From the NCBI GenBank assembly GCA_024641505.1, contig JAHECY010000015.1:1-54829 (forward strand): DNA of 54,829 nt, read 5' to 3'. This document shows, in pieces, positions 1-7,728 of the stretch. The notes under the pieces were generated by a model. It was given only the letters and a program-made list of their open reading frames with translations. It was not told the DNA's origin and did no database searches. The position numbers and the translations under genes are program-made. Source of the DNA: Gammaproteobacteria bacterium (GTDB lineage: Bacteria; Pseudomonadota; Gammaproteobacteria; SG8-11). The first letter of the stretch is position 1. Each line of letters opens with the position of its first letter.

Positions 1-96
1 CGCTACATGGCCAGTTTGAAAGTGAAGGACTGGTATCTGCCCGACGTGAAAAAAGACGAGTATGAGAAGTTAACCGGCAAGGCATTCAATCAATGA
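1..96 (+). CDS. C-terminal end of a probable c-type cytochrome (CcoO/CcoP-like), partial
   Basis: Open from the window edge to a TGA at 94-96, giving 31 residues. The stretch RYMASLKVKDWY looks like the C-terminal helix of a class I cytochrome c (pattern L/I-x-Y-M/L-x-S-L), where such a helix packs on the haem. The TGA overlaps the ATG of the next gene (ATGA-type overlap at 93-96), so the two are translationally coupled and belong to one operon. With ccoG and FixH-like genes downstream, the mono- or di-haem subunit of a cbb3-type oxidase (CcoO or CcoP) is the likeliest identity, but the haem motif lies outside the window, so this remains inference. Confidence 0.5.
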   Translation, partial: RYMASLKVKDWYLPDVKKDEYEKLTGKAFNQ

Positions 97-584
97 TTCA
101 GGAACAACGCATTACCGCACCCCGAGTTTCACTGGGCATACTCGCGTTTCTGGCGGGCTGTCTGGTGAACTACATCGGTGACCGGGTACTGGGCATCCGT
201 ATCGAGCTTTTTTACGGGCTGGAAACGTTTAACTTCATCTGGTTCTTGCAGCTCTTCATCTGGCCCGTGGTCGTGGGTGTCGTGGTGGCGGCGATATTCG
301 GTCGCGGCGGCAAGTGGCTGGCTTATTTCCCGCCGTTCTTCGTGCGCCTCATCGCGTACTATGAAACCCAGTATCTGATTGGGGTGCCGGAAAACGCCGC
401 TTTGATGCCGATGGGATGGTGGATGTTTTTTGTCATCCTGGCGGTGGAATGCGCCGCAATCGGCGGCATCATCGGCGAAATCATCATTAAGAAGAACTAT
501 GGGCGCAGTGATGACGCGGCGAGCGTTCAGCAAACAGAGGCAAAGGCTGCACCCGTCAGCCCCACGACGCATGATGGCGATTGA
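93..584 (+). CDS. Four-helix inner-membrane protein of the oxidase cluster, unknown function
   Basis: A 163-residue protein with about four hydrophobic helices (near residues 12-32, 45-70, 75-95 and 107-130) and a polar C-terminal tail rich in Ala and Gln. I do not recognise the family. The start ATG overlaps the stop of the upstream cytochrome-like gene, and the end overlaps the start of the FGE-fold gene, so it sits in the middle of a coupled operon. A role as a subunit or assembly factor of the respiratory complex encoded just upstream is inferred from position only. Confidence 0.75.
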   Translation: MIQEQRITAPRVSLGILAFLAGCLVNYIGDRVLGIRIELFYGLETFNFIWFLQLFIWPVVVGVVVAAIFGRGGKWLAYFPPFFVRLIAYYETQYLIGVPENAALMPMGWWMFFVILAVECAAIGGIIGEIIIKKNYGRSDDAASVQQTEAKAAPVSPTTHDGD

Positions 585-1632
585 ACCCGAAAATTCTCAT
601 GAACTGACACCGGAAGAGCGGGAGCGGCGCAAACGTTATCTGGGTGCCACGGTCATTACCTGTATTGCGGTGGCCATGGTGTTCGGCACCTTGCATGTCG
701 TCAAGCTCGGCGCCAATCGCATGGCGGATATGCGCAATCGCGCCAGTTACGATCTTGAGGATATGGGTAACAGGATACGCGCCGCCGGCGAGGACATCAC
801 CCGGCACCGCGTTCATGAGGAGCAGAAAACCGCTATTGACGGTTACGGCATGGAAGAAGTGGATGGTTTGCTGGCCGCGCCGGTTTGGCTTGAGCTTGCG
901 GTCATGATGCCGGTTCCCGCTGGTGAGTTCCAGATGGGTACCAATCTGCCCAAGGCGGACGATCACAACAAGCCGCAACATACGGTCACATTGCCCGCTT
1001 TTACGATCGATAAATATCTGGTCACTAATGCGCAGTATGCGCAGTTCGTGTTCGCCACGCGCCACCGTCCACCGCTGGATTGGGTGCGGGGCCGACTCCC
1101 TGACGGCAAATCCATGCACCCGGTCACCATGGTTACCTGGTATGACGCCAAGGATTTCTGTTCGTGGGCGGGTAAGCGTCTGCCCACGGAAGAAGAATGG
1201 GAAAAGGCCGCGCGCGGCACCGATGGCCGCCGCTGGCCCTGGGGTGACGCGATGAATACCAAGCTCGTCAACACCTACTACAACGTGGGCGCCAGCAATA
1301 AGGTTACGGACTATCCCGGCGGCGTCAGCCCATATGGTTTGTTCGACATGGCCGGAAATGTCAGTGAATGGACCGCCAGCCCGTTTATGCCCTATAGCGG
1401 TACCGTCGCCGGTGCCGAGGTGTTCAAGCCCAAAAAACTCGAATATACCCAGCCCGGGGATCAGTCCATGAAAGTCGCCGATATGGTGCCGACCGCCGGT
1501 GAATACATGGTACGGCGCGGCGGTTCGTGGAAGAGCGATCCTTTTTCCACGGCGACCTATCACCGGAATTTTTCCTTGCCCCATTACGCGTCCGATTTTT
1601 TCGGATTTCGGTGCGCGAAGGATATGAAATGA
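571..1632 (+). CDS. Membrane-anchored FGE-sulfatase (SUMF1-fold) protein lacking FGE cysteines
   Basis: A 353-residue protein with a short cytoplasmic N-terminus, one membrane helix (about residues 25-45) and a periplasmic FGE-sulfatase fold from about residue 115 to the end. Typical fold landmarks are visible: the PAGEFQMG opening, the block WEKAARGTDGRRWPWG, the segment GNVSEW, then RRGGSW, and the closing GFRCA. True formylglycine-generating enzymes carry a redox cysteine pair after the RRGGSW region; here that stretch reads KSDPFSTATYHR with no Cys, so sulfatase activation is unlikely. NirV, PvdO and EgtB-type relatives share the fold with other roles. The ATG at 571 or 574 overlaps the stop of the preceding gene; a longer in-frame extension to 430 would overlap that gene heavily and is unlikely. 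Confidence 0.85.
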   Translation: MMAIEPENSHELTPEERERRKRYLGATVITCIAVAMVFGTLHVVKLGANRMADMRNRASYDLEDMGNRIRAAGEDITRHRVHEEQKTAIDGYGMEEVDGLLAAPVWLELAVMMPVPAGEFQMGTNLPKADDHNKPQHTVTLPAFTIDKYLVTNAQYAQFVFATRHRPPLDWVRGRLPDGKSMHPVTMVTWYDAKDFCSWAGKRLPTEEEWEKAARGTDGRRWPWGDAMNTKLVNTYYNVGASNKVTDYPGGVSPYGLFDMAGNVSEWTASPFMPYSGTVAGAEVFKPKKLEYTQPGDQSMKVADMVPTAGEYMVRRGGSWKSDPFSTATYHRNFSLPHYASDFFGFRCAKDMK

Positions 1633-1633
1633 T

Positions 1634-1855
1634 ATGAAAAGACTTCAGTTGATGTTAGGCGCGCTGCTGCTGTCGGGTGCCGGCAATGCGCTGGCGGTGG
1701 ACAGCTACCGCTTTATGCATGTCACCATCGAAACACCCTGGTTTATCTTCCTTGGATTGCTGGTGGTGATTTTGTTTCCTTTTATCCTGACCGCGGTTCT
1801 GCATTGGCATTTTGCAACGAAAAAAAATGACTCCGAAGGCAATGAAAAAGTATAA
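1634..1855 (+). CDS. Small exported single-helix membrane protein
   Basis: 73 residues: a signal peptide ending about at GNALA (residues 16-22), a short periplasmic segment and one strong membrane helix (about residues 35-60), then a charged tail. It begins one base after the stop of the FGE-fold gene and its end overlaps the next gene, so it is part of the same operon. The size and topology recall small accessory subunits of terminal oxidases, but I recognise no family. Function unknown. Confidence 0.7.
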   Translation: MKRLQLMLGALLLSGAGNALAVDSYRFMHVTIETPWFIFLGLLVVILFPFILTAVLHWHFATKKNDSEGNEKV

Positions 1856-2228
1856 CGGGTTGGATGGCGGTGGGTGGCTGCGGCGTGTACTGCTGGTGCT
1901 GAGCTGTTTGTGCGCGCTGGCGCTGGCGCCGGCCGGGTTCGCGGAGCAGAAGACTTCGGGTGAAGATATTCAGCTTATGCAGTCGTTCGCTCAGGGGCAG
2001 GACGAACTAAGCGACATCGTAAAAATCGAGGAACAGCAAAAACGCGCCATCATGTTTTACATGGGTCTGCCGTTGATCATTCTGCTGTTGATCACCGCGG
2101 GTTTGGGTGTGGCCATGGTGTTGTACCGCAAACGGGTTTTTGTTGCGCACATGGTATTTGCGGGATTGAGCCTGACGCTGGCGCTGGCTCATGCCGTGGT
2201 CGGTACAGTGTGGTTCTATCCGTTCTGA
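1842..2228 (+). CDS. Exported two-helix membrane protein, unknown function
   Basis: About 128 residues from the ATG at 1842, chosen because GAAGG lies at 1835-1839 just ahead of it; ATGs at 1812 and 1827 are in frame but poorer. There is a signal-like hydrophobic segment (residues about 14-33, ending PAGFAEQ), a charged region likely periplasmic, and two membrane helices near residues 66-88 and 95-117 with a conserved-looking His-containing loop (VAHMVF, LAHAVVGTVW). It overlaps the end of the preceding gene by 14 bases, as expected within an operon. I recognise no family; the His residues inside helices could be haem or metal ligands, which is speculation. Confidence 0.65.
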   Translation: MKKYNGLDGGGWLRRVLLVLSCLCALALAPAGFAEQKTSGEDIQLMQSFAQGQDELSDIVKIEEQQKRAIMFYMGLPLIILLLITAGLGVAMVLYRKRVFVAHMVFAGLSLTLALAHAVVGTVWFYPF

Positions 2229-2261
2229 CACCGTGTCGTTCGAGTCACGCGGCTGCTTGAT

Positions 2262-4952
2262 ATGAATGTCGGTCCGATGTCGCGGCGTTATGCGCCCACT
2301 CTCTATGCGCTGTACTTTGTTTCCGGCGCCATTTCCATCTGCTACGAAATTCTCTGGTCCCGTTACTTGGCCCTGCAGTTCGGCGTCAGCATCTTCGGGG
2401 TCGTTACCACGGTGGCCGCATTCATGTTCGGTCTGGGCGCAGGCAGTTTGCTGGGCACCCGCTATGGCGCGGCGCTGGGCCGACCGTTGCGCGTGTTCGC
2501 CGCCATGGAATTGCTGGTGGCGCTGTTCGCGTTAGCCATGCCGATGATTTTCCAGGGGCTGGCCGGGTTCATGGCGACGCTGGCGCCAACGCTGGGCCCC
2601 GCCCAGTGGTACGGCCTGCAAACATTGATCGCATTGCTGCTGCTGTTTGTGCCGGCGTGCGCCATGGGTTTTGGATTTCCCAATATTTTGCGCGCGGCGC
2701 ATCAACACGACACCTTGCTCGGACGCCTGTACGGGTTCAATGCGCTGGGCGGCGTGGTCGGTGCGATGTTGCCGTTGGCGTTGTTGCCCCTGTTGGGTTG
2801 GATGGCGGCGAATCAGGCGATCGCCGGGGTCGGGGGCGTGGTGGTGTTGGCGGCGCTGCTGCTGGACCGGCGGCGTTCGGGAATAGCGCTCGACCACGCA
2901 CCTGTGTCGGATGCGCGCGTCGTGAGCGTCCGGCCGCCGATGACGATGCTGGTCGCTTATGCGGCAGTGGGGGCCGCCGCCCTGGCGCTGGAAATCGCCT
3001 GGACCCGGATGTTCGGCATGGTGCTGCTGCGCACCGAGTATGTGCTGGCCATCATACTGGCGGCGTTTCTCAGTGGCATCGGCGCCGGCAGTTTACTGGC
3101 GCGTTGGTTGAGTCGAGAGCTGTGGCTGGGTGTGTTGCCGGTACTGCTGGCGGGGGCCGCGGCAGTTACCTTGTGGCTGTATCCGAATTTTTCCGCCTGG
3201 ATCGAGGCGACACCGTATACCGCGCTGTCGAGCGCGCTTACGGTGCAGGGGATGGCCTTGTTTGCCCAGACCTTTCCGGTAACGCTGGTGTTGGGCGCAT
3301 GGCTGCCATTATTGACGCGGCGTTGGGGCGGCGCCACGGAGACCGGCGCGCTGCTTTACGGCGTCAATTCCCTGGGCGCGGGTTTGGGAGTGCTGGTGAC
3401 CGGATGGTTGCTGCTGCCCTGGCTGGGCAGCGCCGGCGTGGTCGCGCTGGCGGCGCTGGTGCTGTTGGGTCTGGGTTTGCTGTGGTGTTCCGACCGGCGT
3501 TTTTACGCCGTGACCGTGTTGTTGATCCCGGTGTTGTACCCGGTGTGGCAATTGCCGCCATCGACGTCCCTGTTGCCGCGGGCCTTGCACGGCGGCACCG
3601 ACCTCGCGGTGCGTGAAGATGCCGTGGCCATTACCCATGTGGTGGCCAGGGCGGACGGCCAGCGCCTGTTATTGTCGGACCTGCAGCGCATGGATGCGTC
3701 ATCGGAACCGGAAGCGGTGACGCTGCAGAAAAATCAGGTGCGCCTGCCTTTGCTACTGCACCCCGAAGCGCGTTCGGTATTGTTATTGGGTCTGGGCACG
3801 GGCATCAGCGCGTCGGTGCTGCGGTCCTTGCCGCAGGTCGAGGTCACGGCGGTGGAATTGTCCGCCGGCGCCATTGCCGCGGCGGAACATTGGTTTGCAG
3901 CGGTGAACGACGACGTGTCGCACCACATTACCGTGGTGCGCGATGACGCGCGCCATTTCCTGATGGCGGCGCCGCGCACTTATGATTTGATCCTCGGCGA
4001 TCTGTTTCACCCGGATCTGGTGGGGCGTGGCGCTTTGCTATCCGTGCAGCATTTCACCCGGGCGCGCGCGCTGCTCAATGACGGCGGCTTGTTCGTGCAG
4101 TGGTTGTCCTTGAACCAGTTCGACTTACCCAGTTTGCAGACGGTGCTGGCGACGTTTCAGCAGAGTTTTCCGACCAATTATTTGTTTATGGACGGATTTC
4201 GCATCGCCATGGTCGGCAGCAAGGATCGTGCGCTGAATTTCGCGGAAATCCTGCCGGTAGTTGCTGGTTGGGCACCGCAGCAGCAACAGGCCCTGACGGG
4301 TGGGGAGGGCATCTGGACCTGGGCGGGACGTTACCTGGGCGGAATTCCGATACTGCCGGTAGCGGTGCAAGATGAATGGGCGCCTGTGATCGAGTATCAG
4401 CTGCCACGGGCCCGTTACCAGGGCGAGTCCAATCTGGTGACAGTCGGCGCCTGGCTCGTGCGGCAACGCTTGACCCCGCAGCAAGCGGCGGGCGTGTTGG
4501 GCATTCCCGAGCAAAACTCTAGTGAATTCAGCAATGCCAATCTCGCTTCCGCCCAGGCCCACCAGGGGTGGCAGGCGATTTTAACGGATCAGCGCCAGGT
4601 GGGGCGTGCCTTGATTCAAAATGCCCTGCAACGTAATCCCGCGGATCGCTGGATCGCCGGGACGCTGGCGCAAGCTTTGTGGGACCAATTGCAGCAGGTA
4701 ATCCAGCGCGGCGGCGATGTACGCCAGGTATTTGGCCGCGCGGAACCGGAAATACTGGCGGCCATTTTGAAAATCATGCCCGAACACGCGCCAGCCCTCA
4801 AAGCGGCGTGGCGCCATGCGCTGCGCACAGGTGATGCGGCTCAGGCCAGTGAATTTTTGGGGCGCCTGACGCGCGTGGCGCCCCTGGACGTGGATTTGCC
4901 GGCGCCTGCCCGGGACCGCGCCGGATCCTCGACAGATAACATAACCCATTGA
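2262..4952 (+). CDS. Fused MFS-like membrane domain / spermidine-synthase-like protein
   Basis: 896 residues. The first ~430 residues hold 10-12 hydrophobic helices in two repeats; each repeat opens with an E-I-x-W-x-R motif (about 29-34 and 244-249), typical of the bacterial fused MFS/spermidine synthase family. Residues about 440-700 form a Rossmann methyltransferase-like fold: a SAM-type loop LGLGTGIS near 509-516, acidic VELS near 531, DDARHFL near 561 and LILGDLFHP near 577. The genuine aminopropyltransferase GGGDG loop is replaced by GLGTG, so true polyamine synthesis is doubtful. A Gln/Ala-rich helical tail (about 740-896) may be TPR-like. In its operon it sits between small oxidase-linked membrane proteins and ccoG. 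The substrate is unknown. Confidence 0.85.
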   Translation: MNVGPMSRRYAPTLYALYFVSGAISICYEILWSRYLALQFGVSIFGVVTTVAAFMFGLGAGSLLGTRYGAALGRPLRVFAAMELLVALFALAMPMIFQGLAGFMATLAPTLGPAQWYGLQTLIALLLLFVPACAMGFGFPNILRAAHQHDTLLGRLYGFNALGGVVGAMLPLALLPLLGWMAANQAIAGVGGVVVLAALLLDRRRSGIALDHAPVSDARVVSVRPPMTMLVAYAAVGAAALALEIAWTRMFGMVLLRTEYVLAIILAAFLSGIGAGSLLARWLSRELWLGVLPVLLAGAAAVTLWLYPNFSAWIEATPYTALSSALTVQGMALFAQTFPVTLVLGAWLPLLTRRWGGATETGALLYGVNSLGAGLGVLVTGWLLLPWLGSAGVVALAALVLLGLGLLWCSDRRFYAVTVLLIPVLYPVWQLPPSTSLLPRALHGGTDLAVREDAVAITHVVARADGQRLLLSDLQRMDASSEPEAVTLQKNQVRLPLLLHPEARSVLLLGLGTGISASVLRSLPQVEVTAVELSAGAIAAAEHWFAAVNDDVSHHITVVRDDARHFLMAAPRTYDLILGDLFHPDLVGRGALLSVQHFTRARALLNDGGLFVQWLSLNQFDLPSLQTVLATFQQSFPTNYLFMDGFRIAMVGSKDRALNFAEILPVVAGWAPQQQQALTGGEGIWTWAGRYLGGIPILPVAVQDEWAPVIEYQLPRARYQGESNLVTVGAWLVRQRLTPQQAAGVLGIPEQNSSEFSNANLASAQAHQGWQAILTDQRQVGRALIQNALQRNPADRWIAGTLAQALWDQLQQVIQRGGDVRQVFGRAEPEILAAILKIMPEHAPALKAAWRHALRTGDAAQASEFLGRLTRVAPLDVDLPAPARDRAGSSTDNITH

Positions 4953-5015
4953 AATAATTTGTTATTATGATGTCTCTGGATGCAGTTTATAGCGGGAAAT
5001 GGTACCCTGCCGCTC

Positions 5016-6323
5016 ATGACCATGAATAGTTCATTACGCAATATCCCGATCACTGTCGTGTCCAAAAGCGCGGATATGAAGCTTCATTGGCAGCGGCGCG
5101 CGGTGCAGTGGGGATTCGTTCTGCTGGCGATTCTGATACCCGTGTCCGGCTTGCTGCGCATCGACCCCGTCGCCGGCGCGTTCGTGATTCTGGACCGGCA
5201 GATCTGGTGGTCCGACTTTTTTCTGATCTTCGGCTGCTGGCTGGTGCTGGCCAGCTTGCTGGTGGTCATCTATTCCAGTGTCGGCACCGCGTTTTGCGGC
5301 TGGGCATGTCCCCAGAACAGCCTGGCGGAATGGGCCAATCATATGACCCGGCGCCTGCTGGGCAAACGCGCGGAGCTGCAGCTCAACGGCGAGGTTATGC
5401 AAGTCGCCGGCCGCAAGAACCGGCTGCTCAACTGGTTGCTGCTGGGCATCGCGTTGCTGGTGCCGGCGATGTTGTTCGCCCTGATACCATTGTTTTATTT
5501 CTACGAGCCGGGCGTGATTCTGTCCTTCGTCCTGTTTCGGGACGATGCGCGTCTGGCGCCGTCATTGCATTACATTTATTTGATCTTTACCTTGGTGTTC
5601 TTCGTGGACACGGCGTTTATTCGCCATTTCTGGTGCCGTTTCATGTGTGTCTACAAGATCTGGCAACACGGTTTCAAGACCCGCCAGACTTTGCATATCA
5701 CTTACGACAAGGCACGGGCGCAAGAATGCGCCAAATGCAATTTGTGCGTCACCTCCTGCTTTATCGACATCGATCCGCGCGCCACGGATATCTACGATAC
5801 CTGCATCAATTGCGGCGAGTGCGTCACCGCCTGCGATAATTTGCAGGCCCGCAAAGGCCAGACCGGGTTGTTGCGCTTCAAAATCGGCGACGATGCGCCT
5901 ACCGGCCCGCGGCGCTGGCACAGCCGCCTCGGCAGCCTGTCGGAACGGTTGCGCTGGACGCTGGCATTTACCGCCGTGGGCACCGGCATGTTGGTCTGGG
6001 GCTTGTGGGCTTACGAGCCTTATCATTTGACCGCCTACCGGGCGGATCTGGAGATTGCGGACCACATCCAGGACTACCGAATTGCGGTGTCGCACAAGCT
6101 GTATCGGAAGGCGCGCTTGCATATCGAGGTGCAGGGCTTGCCGGAGGGCAGCTATGTGCTGGCGATGGACGAGGCGGTGTTCGACAGCGCCGGCCGCGTC
6201 GATATCAATTTACATATCAATCCGGTGTTGCCGGCGGGCTTGCATGGCATCTTGATCAAGGCCAGCGCCGATGACGGCTGGAGCGACAGTTTTCGTGTGC
6301 AACATTTCGTTGCCAAGGGGTAG
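5016..6323 (+). CDS. ccoG: Cytochrome c oxidase accessory protein CcoG (RdxA/FixG polyferredoxin)
   Basis: About 435 residues from the ATG at 5016; an in-frame ATG at 4980 would add 12 residues. There are five or so membrane helices, the family hallmark FCGWACPQ (about residues 93-100) and two cytoplasmic 4Fe-4S ferredoxin motifs: C-x2-C-x2-C-x3-C at about 238-248 and again at 263-273. The C-terminus after the last helix (about residue 340 on) is an Ig-like periplasmic domain. CcoG is a cupric reductase that helps load copper into cbb3 oxidase, so its presence is the best single clue that this cluster serves a haem-copper oxidase. It lies about 60 bases after the fused spermidine-synthase-like gene and its stop abuts the ribosome-binding site of the next gene. 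Confidence 0.95.
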   Translation: MTMNSSLRNIPITVVSKSADMKLHWQRRAVQWGFVLLAILIPVSGLLRIDPVAGAFVILDRQIWWSDFFLIFGCWLVLASLLVVIYSSVGTAFCGWACPQNSLAEWANHMTRRLLGKRAELQLNGEVMQVAGRKNRLLNWLLLGIALLVPAMLFALIPLFYFYEPGVILSFVLFRDDARLAPSLHYIYLIFTLVFFVDTAFIRHFWCRFMCVYKIWQHGFKTRQTLHITYDKARAQECAKCNLCVTSCFIDIDPRATDIYDTCINCGECVTACDNLQARKGQTGLLRFKIGDDAPTGPRRWHSRLGSLSERLRWTLAFTAVGTGMLVWGLWAYEPYHLTAYRADLEIADHIQDYRIAVSHKLYRKARLHIEVQGLPEGSYVLAMDEAVFDSAGRVDINLHINPVLPAGLHGILIKASADDGWSDSFRVQHFVAKG

Positions 6324-6327
6324 GTGT

Positions 6328-6780
6328 ATGAGTGAAAACAGCAAGGAAAAACCGCAGGACATGACGCCGGTGCAATCGCCCTGGGGCAGCATCCCGGCGG
6401 ACAATTTCGGCTATGCCGATGACGAAGAGCGCCGCCGCTTGCGCGGCCTCGAAGACTGGGAGCTGGTGGAAAAAATTCCGGAAAGCCAGCGCCGCGTGCC
6501 GCCGTGGTTTTTCGCCGTGGTGGTGGCGGTGTTGCTGGTGGCCATCGGCCTGAGCTTTCCGTTCTGGGGCAATCGGCCCGGACATGAGCGCCCCTGGATC
6601 GATTGGGGATTTGGCGCCGCCATTCTGTACCTGTTGGTGTTCGGTACGTTTGTCTATTTCATGGTGAATTTTTACGGCTCATCGCACGCCGGTCGCCTGG
6701 ATTCGGACCCGGAACACCTGCCCGACGAAGTGCTGAGAAAAGAACAGCAGTCGACGGATAAAGATTCCGCAGCGCGCTAG
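6328..6780 (+). CDS. Two-helix membrane protein downstream of ccoG
   Basis: 150 residues from the ATG at 6328, picked because AAGGGG at 6315-6320 gives a good ribosome-binding site; an in-frame start at 6271 would run into ccoG. The first ~60 residues are charged and cytoplasmic, then come two helices (about 64-86 and 95-120) and a polar tail. The segment RRVPPWFF just before the first helix recalls the membrane anchor of CcoP/FixP, which is only a suggestion. It is four bases from the ccoG stop and is followed by a hairpin with a T-run before the next cytochrome. Confidence 0.75.
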   Translation: MSENSKEKPQDMTPVQSPWGSIPADNFGYADDEERRRLRGLEDWELVEKIPESQRRVPPWFFAVVVAVLLVAIGLSFPFWGNRPGHERPWIDWGFGAAILYLLVFGTFVYFMVNFYGSSHAGRLDSDPEHLPDEVLRKEQQSTDKDSAAR

Positions 6781-6873
6781 TCCGGGCGCGCAGGCCGGAT
6801 CGATCTCCGCAACAATGTTGTCAGGCTTCCGCGTCACTTCGGTGGATCGTGGGGCGGGGCTTCCCTGTTGACG

Positions 6874-6912
6874 CGGTGCGCGGGTGATGATGCCCGTAAC
6901 ACCGGGTTTTTT
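6874..6912 (+). terminator. Candidate intrinsic terminator or attenuator before the lipoprotein cytochrome
   Basis: A nested stem: CGGTG at 6874-6878 pairs with CACCG at 6900-6904, and inside it CGGG (6881-6884) pairs with CCCG (6893-6896). Two G and then six T follow at 6905-6912. It lies between the ccoG-linked membrane gene and the cytochrome at 6936, so the last two genes may be only partly co-transcribed with the rest. Confidence 0.5.
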
Positions 6913-6935
6913 ATCTTCAGATGTGAGTAACGGGA

Positions 6936-7247
6936 ATGAAAGTATTGTGTTCTACCGGCGCCGGTGTGCTTAGCGTGCTGCTGAGTGCCTGCTCGCTGCC
7001 TCAACCGCCGGCGGTGAGCGCCGTCAGTTTTCCGGAACCGGAATCCGCCGGCGCCATGTTGCTGCAACAACACTGCGCCCATTGTCACGGAGCGCCGACG
7101 CCGGATACCCATGACGCAAGCTCGTGGCCCGGCGTTGTCTATCGCATGCAAACGCGCATCGTCACCAAAGCCTATCAACCCATGACGGATGAAGAAATGG
7201 AAGCGCTTATTGCATACTTGCAGAAATACGCGGGTAGCGTCCAGTGA
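6936..7247 (+). CDS. Lipoprotein c-type cytochrome
   Basis: 103 residues. The N-terminus carries a lipoprotein signal with lipobox LLSAC (Cys about residue 16), then a class I cytochrome c fold with one haem site CAHCH (about residues 46-50), a plausible Met ligand in QPMTDEEM and the closing helix EALIAYLQKY. It is expected to be a membrane-tethered periplasmic electron carrier. The TGA at 7245-7247 overlaps the GTG start of the next gene. Together with CcoG and the FixH-like lipoprotein, it fits electron delivery to the oxidase encoded to the left. Confidence 0.9.
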   Translation: MKVLCSTGAGVLSVLLSACSLPQPPAVSAVSFPEPESAGAMLLQQHCAHCHGAPTPDTHDASSWPGVVYRMQTRIVTKAYQPMTDEEMEALIAYLQKYAGSVQ

Positions 7248-7642
7248 GAAATTTATTGCTCGCTATTGCGCTGTTGCTCAGTGCCTGTGGCGGCAAGTCC
7301 GCGCCAGCCCTGGGCCCGCAGGTCTGGGAAGACGTGCAATTCGTCGTCGAAACCCGTCCCAGTCCGCCGACCCCCGGCATGACCGAATTTCTGGTGATCG
7401 CCACCAACCGCAATCACACCCAGGCCCATGACCTGCTCGTGTCTCTGCGCGTCGACGATGGCGGCGAATGGAAGCAGGCAATTCAGGACGGCTTCGTCGG
7501 CGTCTATCGCCGGGCCTTGCCGCTCCGTGATGTGGCGCATGACGTGCTTTACGTGCAGGTACACAAGAAGGGCGGTGGTGACGGGTATCTGCAATTTCCG
7601 CTGGCGCAGGCGCTGCCGGACGCCACGATCACCGCTCATTAG
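7244..7642 (+). CDS. FixH-like lipoprotein, unknown function
   Basis: 132 residues starting at a GTG that overlaps the upstream stop (GTGA at 7244-7247). The N-terminus is a lipoprotein signal with lipobox LLSAC followed by GG. The rest is a compact beta-rich domain with pairs such as VSLRVDDGGEW and VQVHKKGGGDGYLQF, similar in outline to FixH/YtkA-like copper-handling domains, though I see no Cys or Met cluster that would prove metal binding. It is the last gene of the left-hand cluster and a strong terminator follows. Confidence 0.75.
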   Translation: MRNLLLAIALLLSACGGKSAPALGPQVWEDVQFVVETRPSPPTPGMTEFLVIATNRNHTQAHDLLVSLRVDDGGEWKQAIQDGFVGVYRRALPLRDVAHDVLYVQVHKKGGGDGYLQFPLAQALPDATITAH

Positions 7643-7676
7643 ATTCGGATATTGACGTCGATGCTGAGCGCTGCGC

Positions 7677-7705
7677 AAGGCCGGGGATGCCCGGCCTTTT
7701 GTTTT
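7677..7705 (+). terminator. Intrinsic terminator of the left-hand cluster
   Basis: AAGGCCGGG at 7677-7685 pairs perfectly with CCCGGCCTT at 7690-7698 across a four-base loop, followed by TTTT, G, TTTT. It closes the operon that ends with the FixH-like lipoprotein and separates it from the SulP gene. Confidence 0.9.
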
Positions 7706-7728
7706 GGGTTTTTGACAGAGGTTTTTAG

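Noticed and set aside
430-570. N-terminal extension of the FGE-fold gene
   Set aside because: It overlaps the preceding gene for about 140 bases; the ATG at 571/574 gives a normal topology with one anchor helix.
571-1632. Active formylglycine-generating enzyme
   Set aside because: The redox cysteine pair is absent, and no sulfatase gene is in the window.
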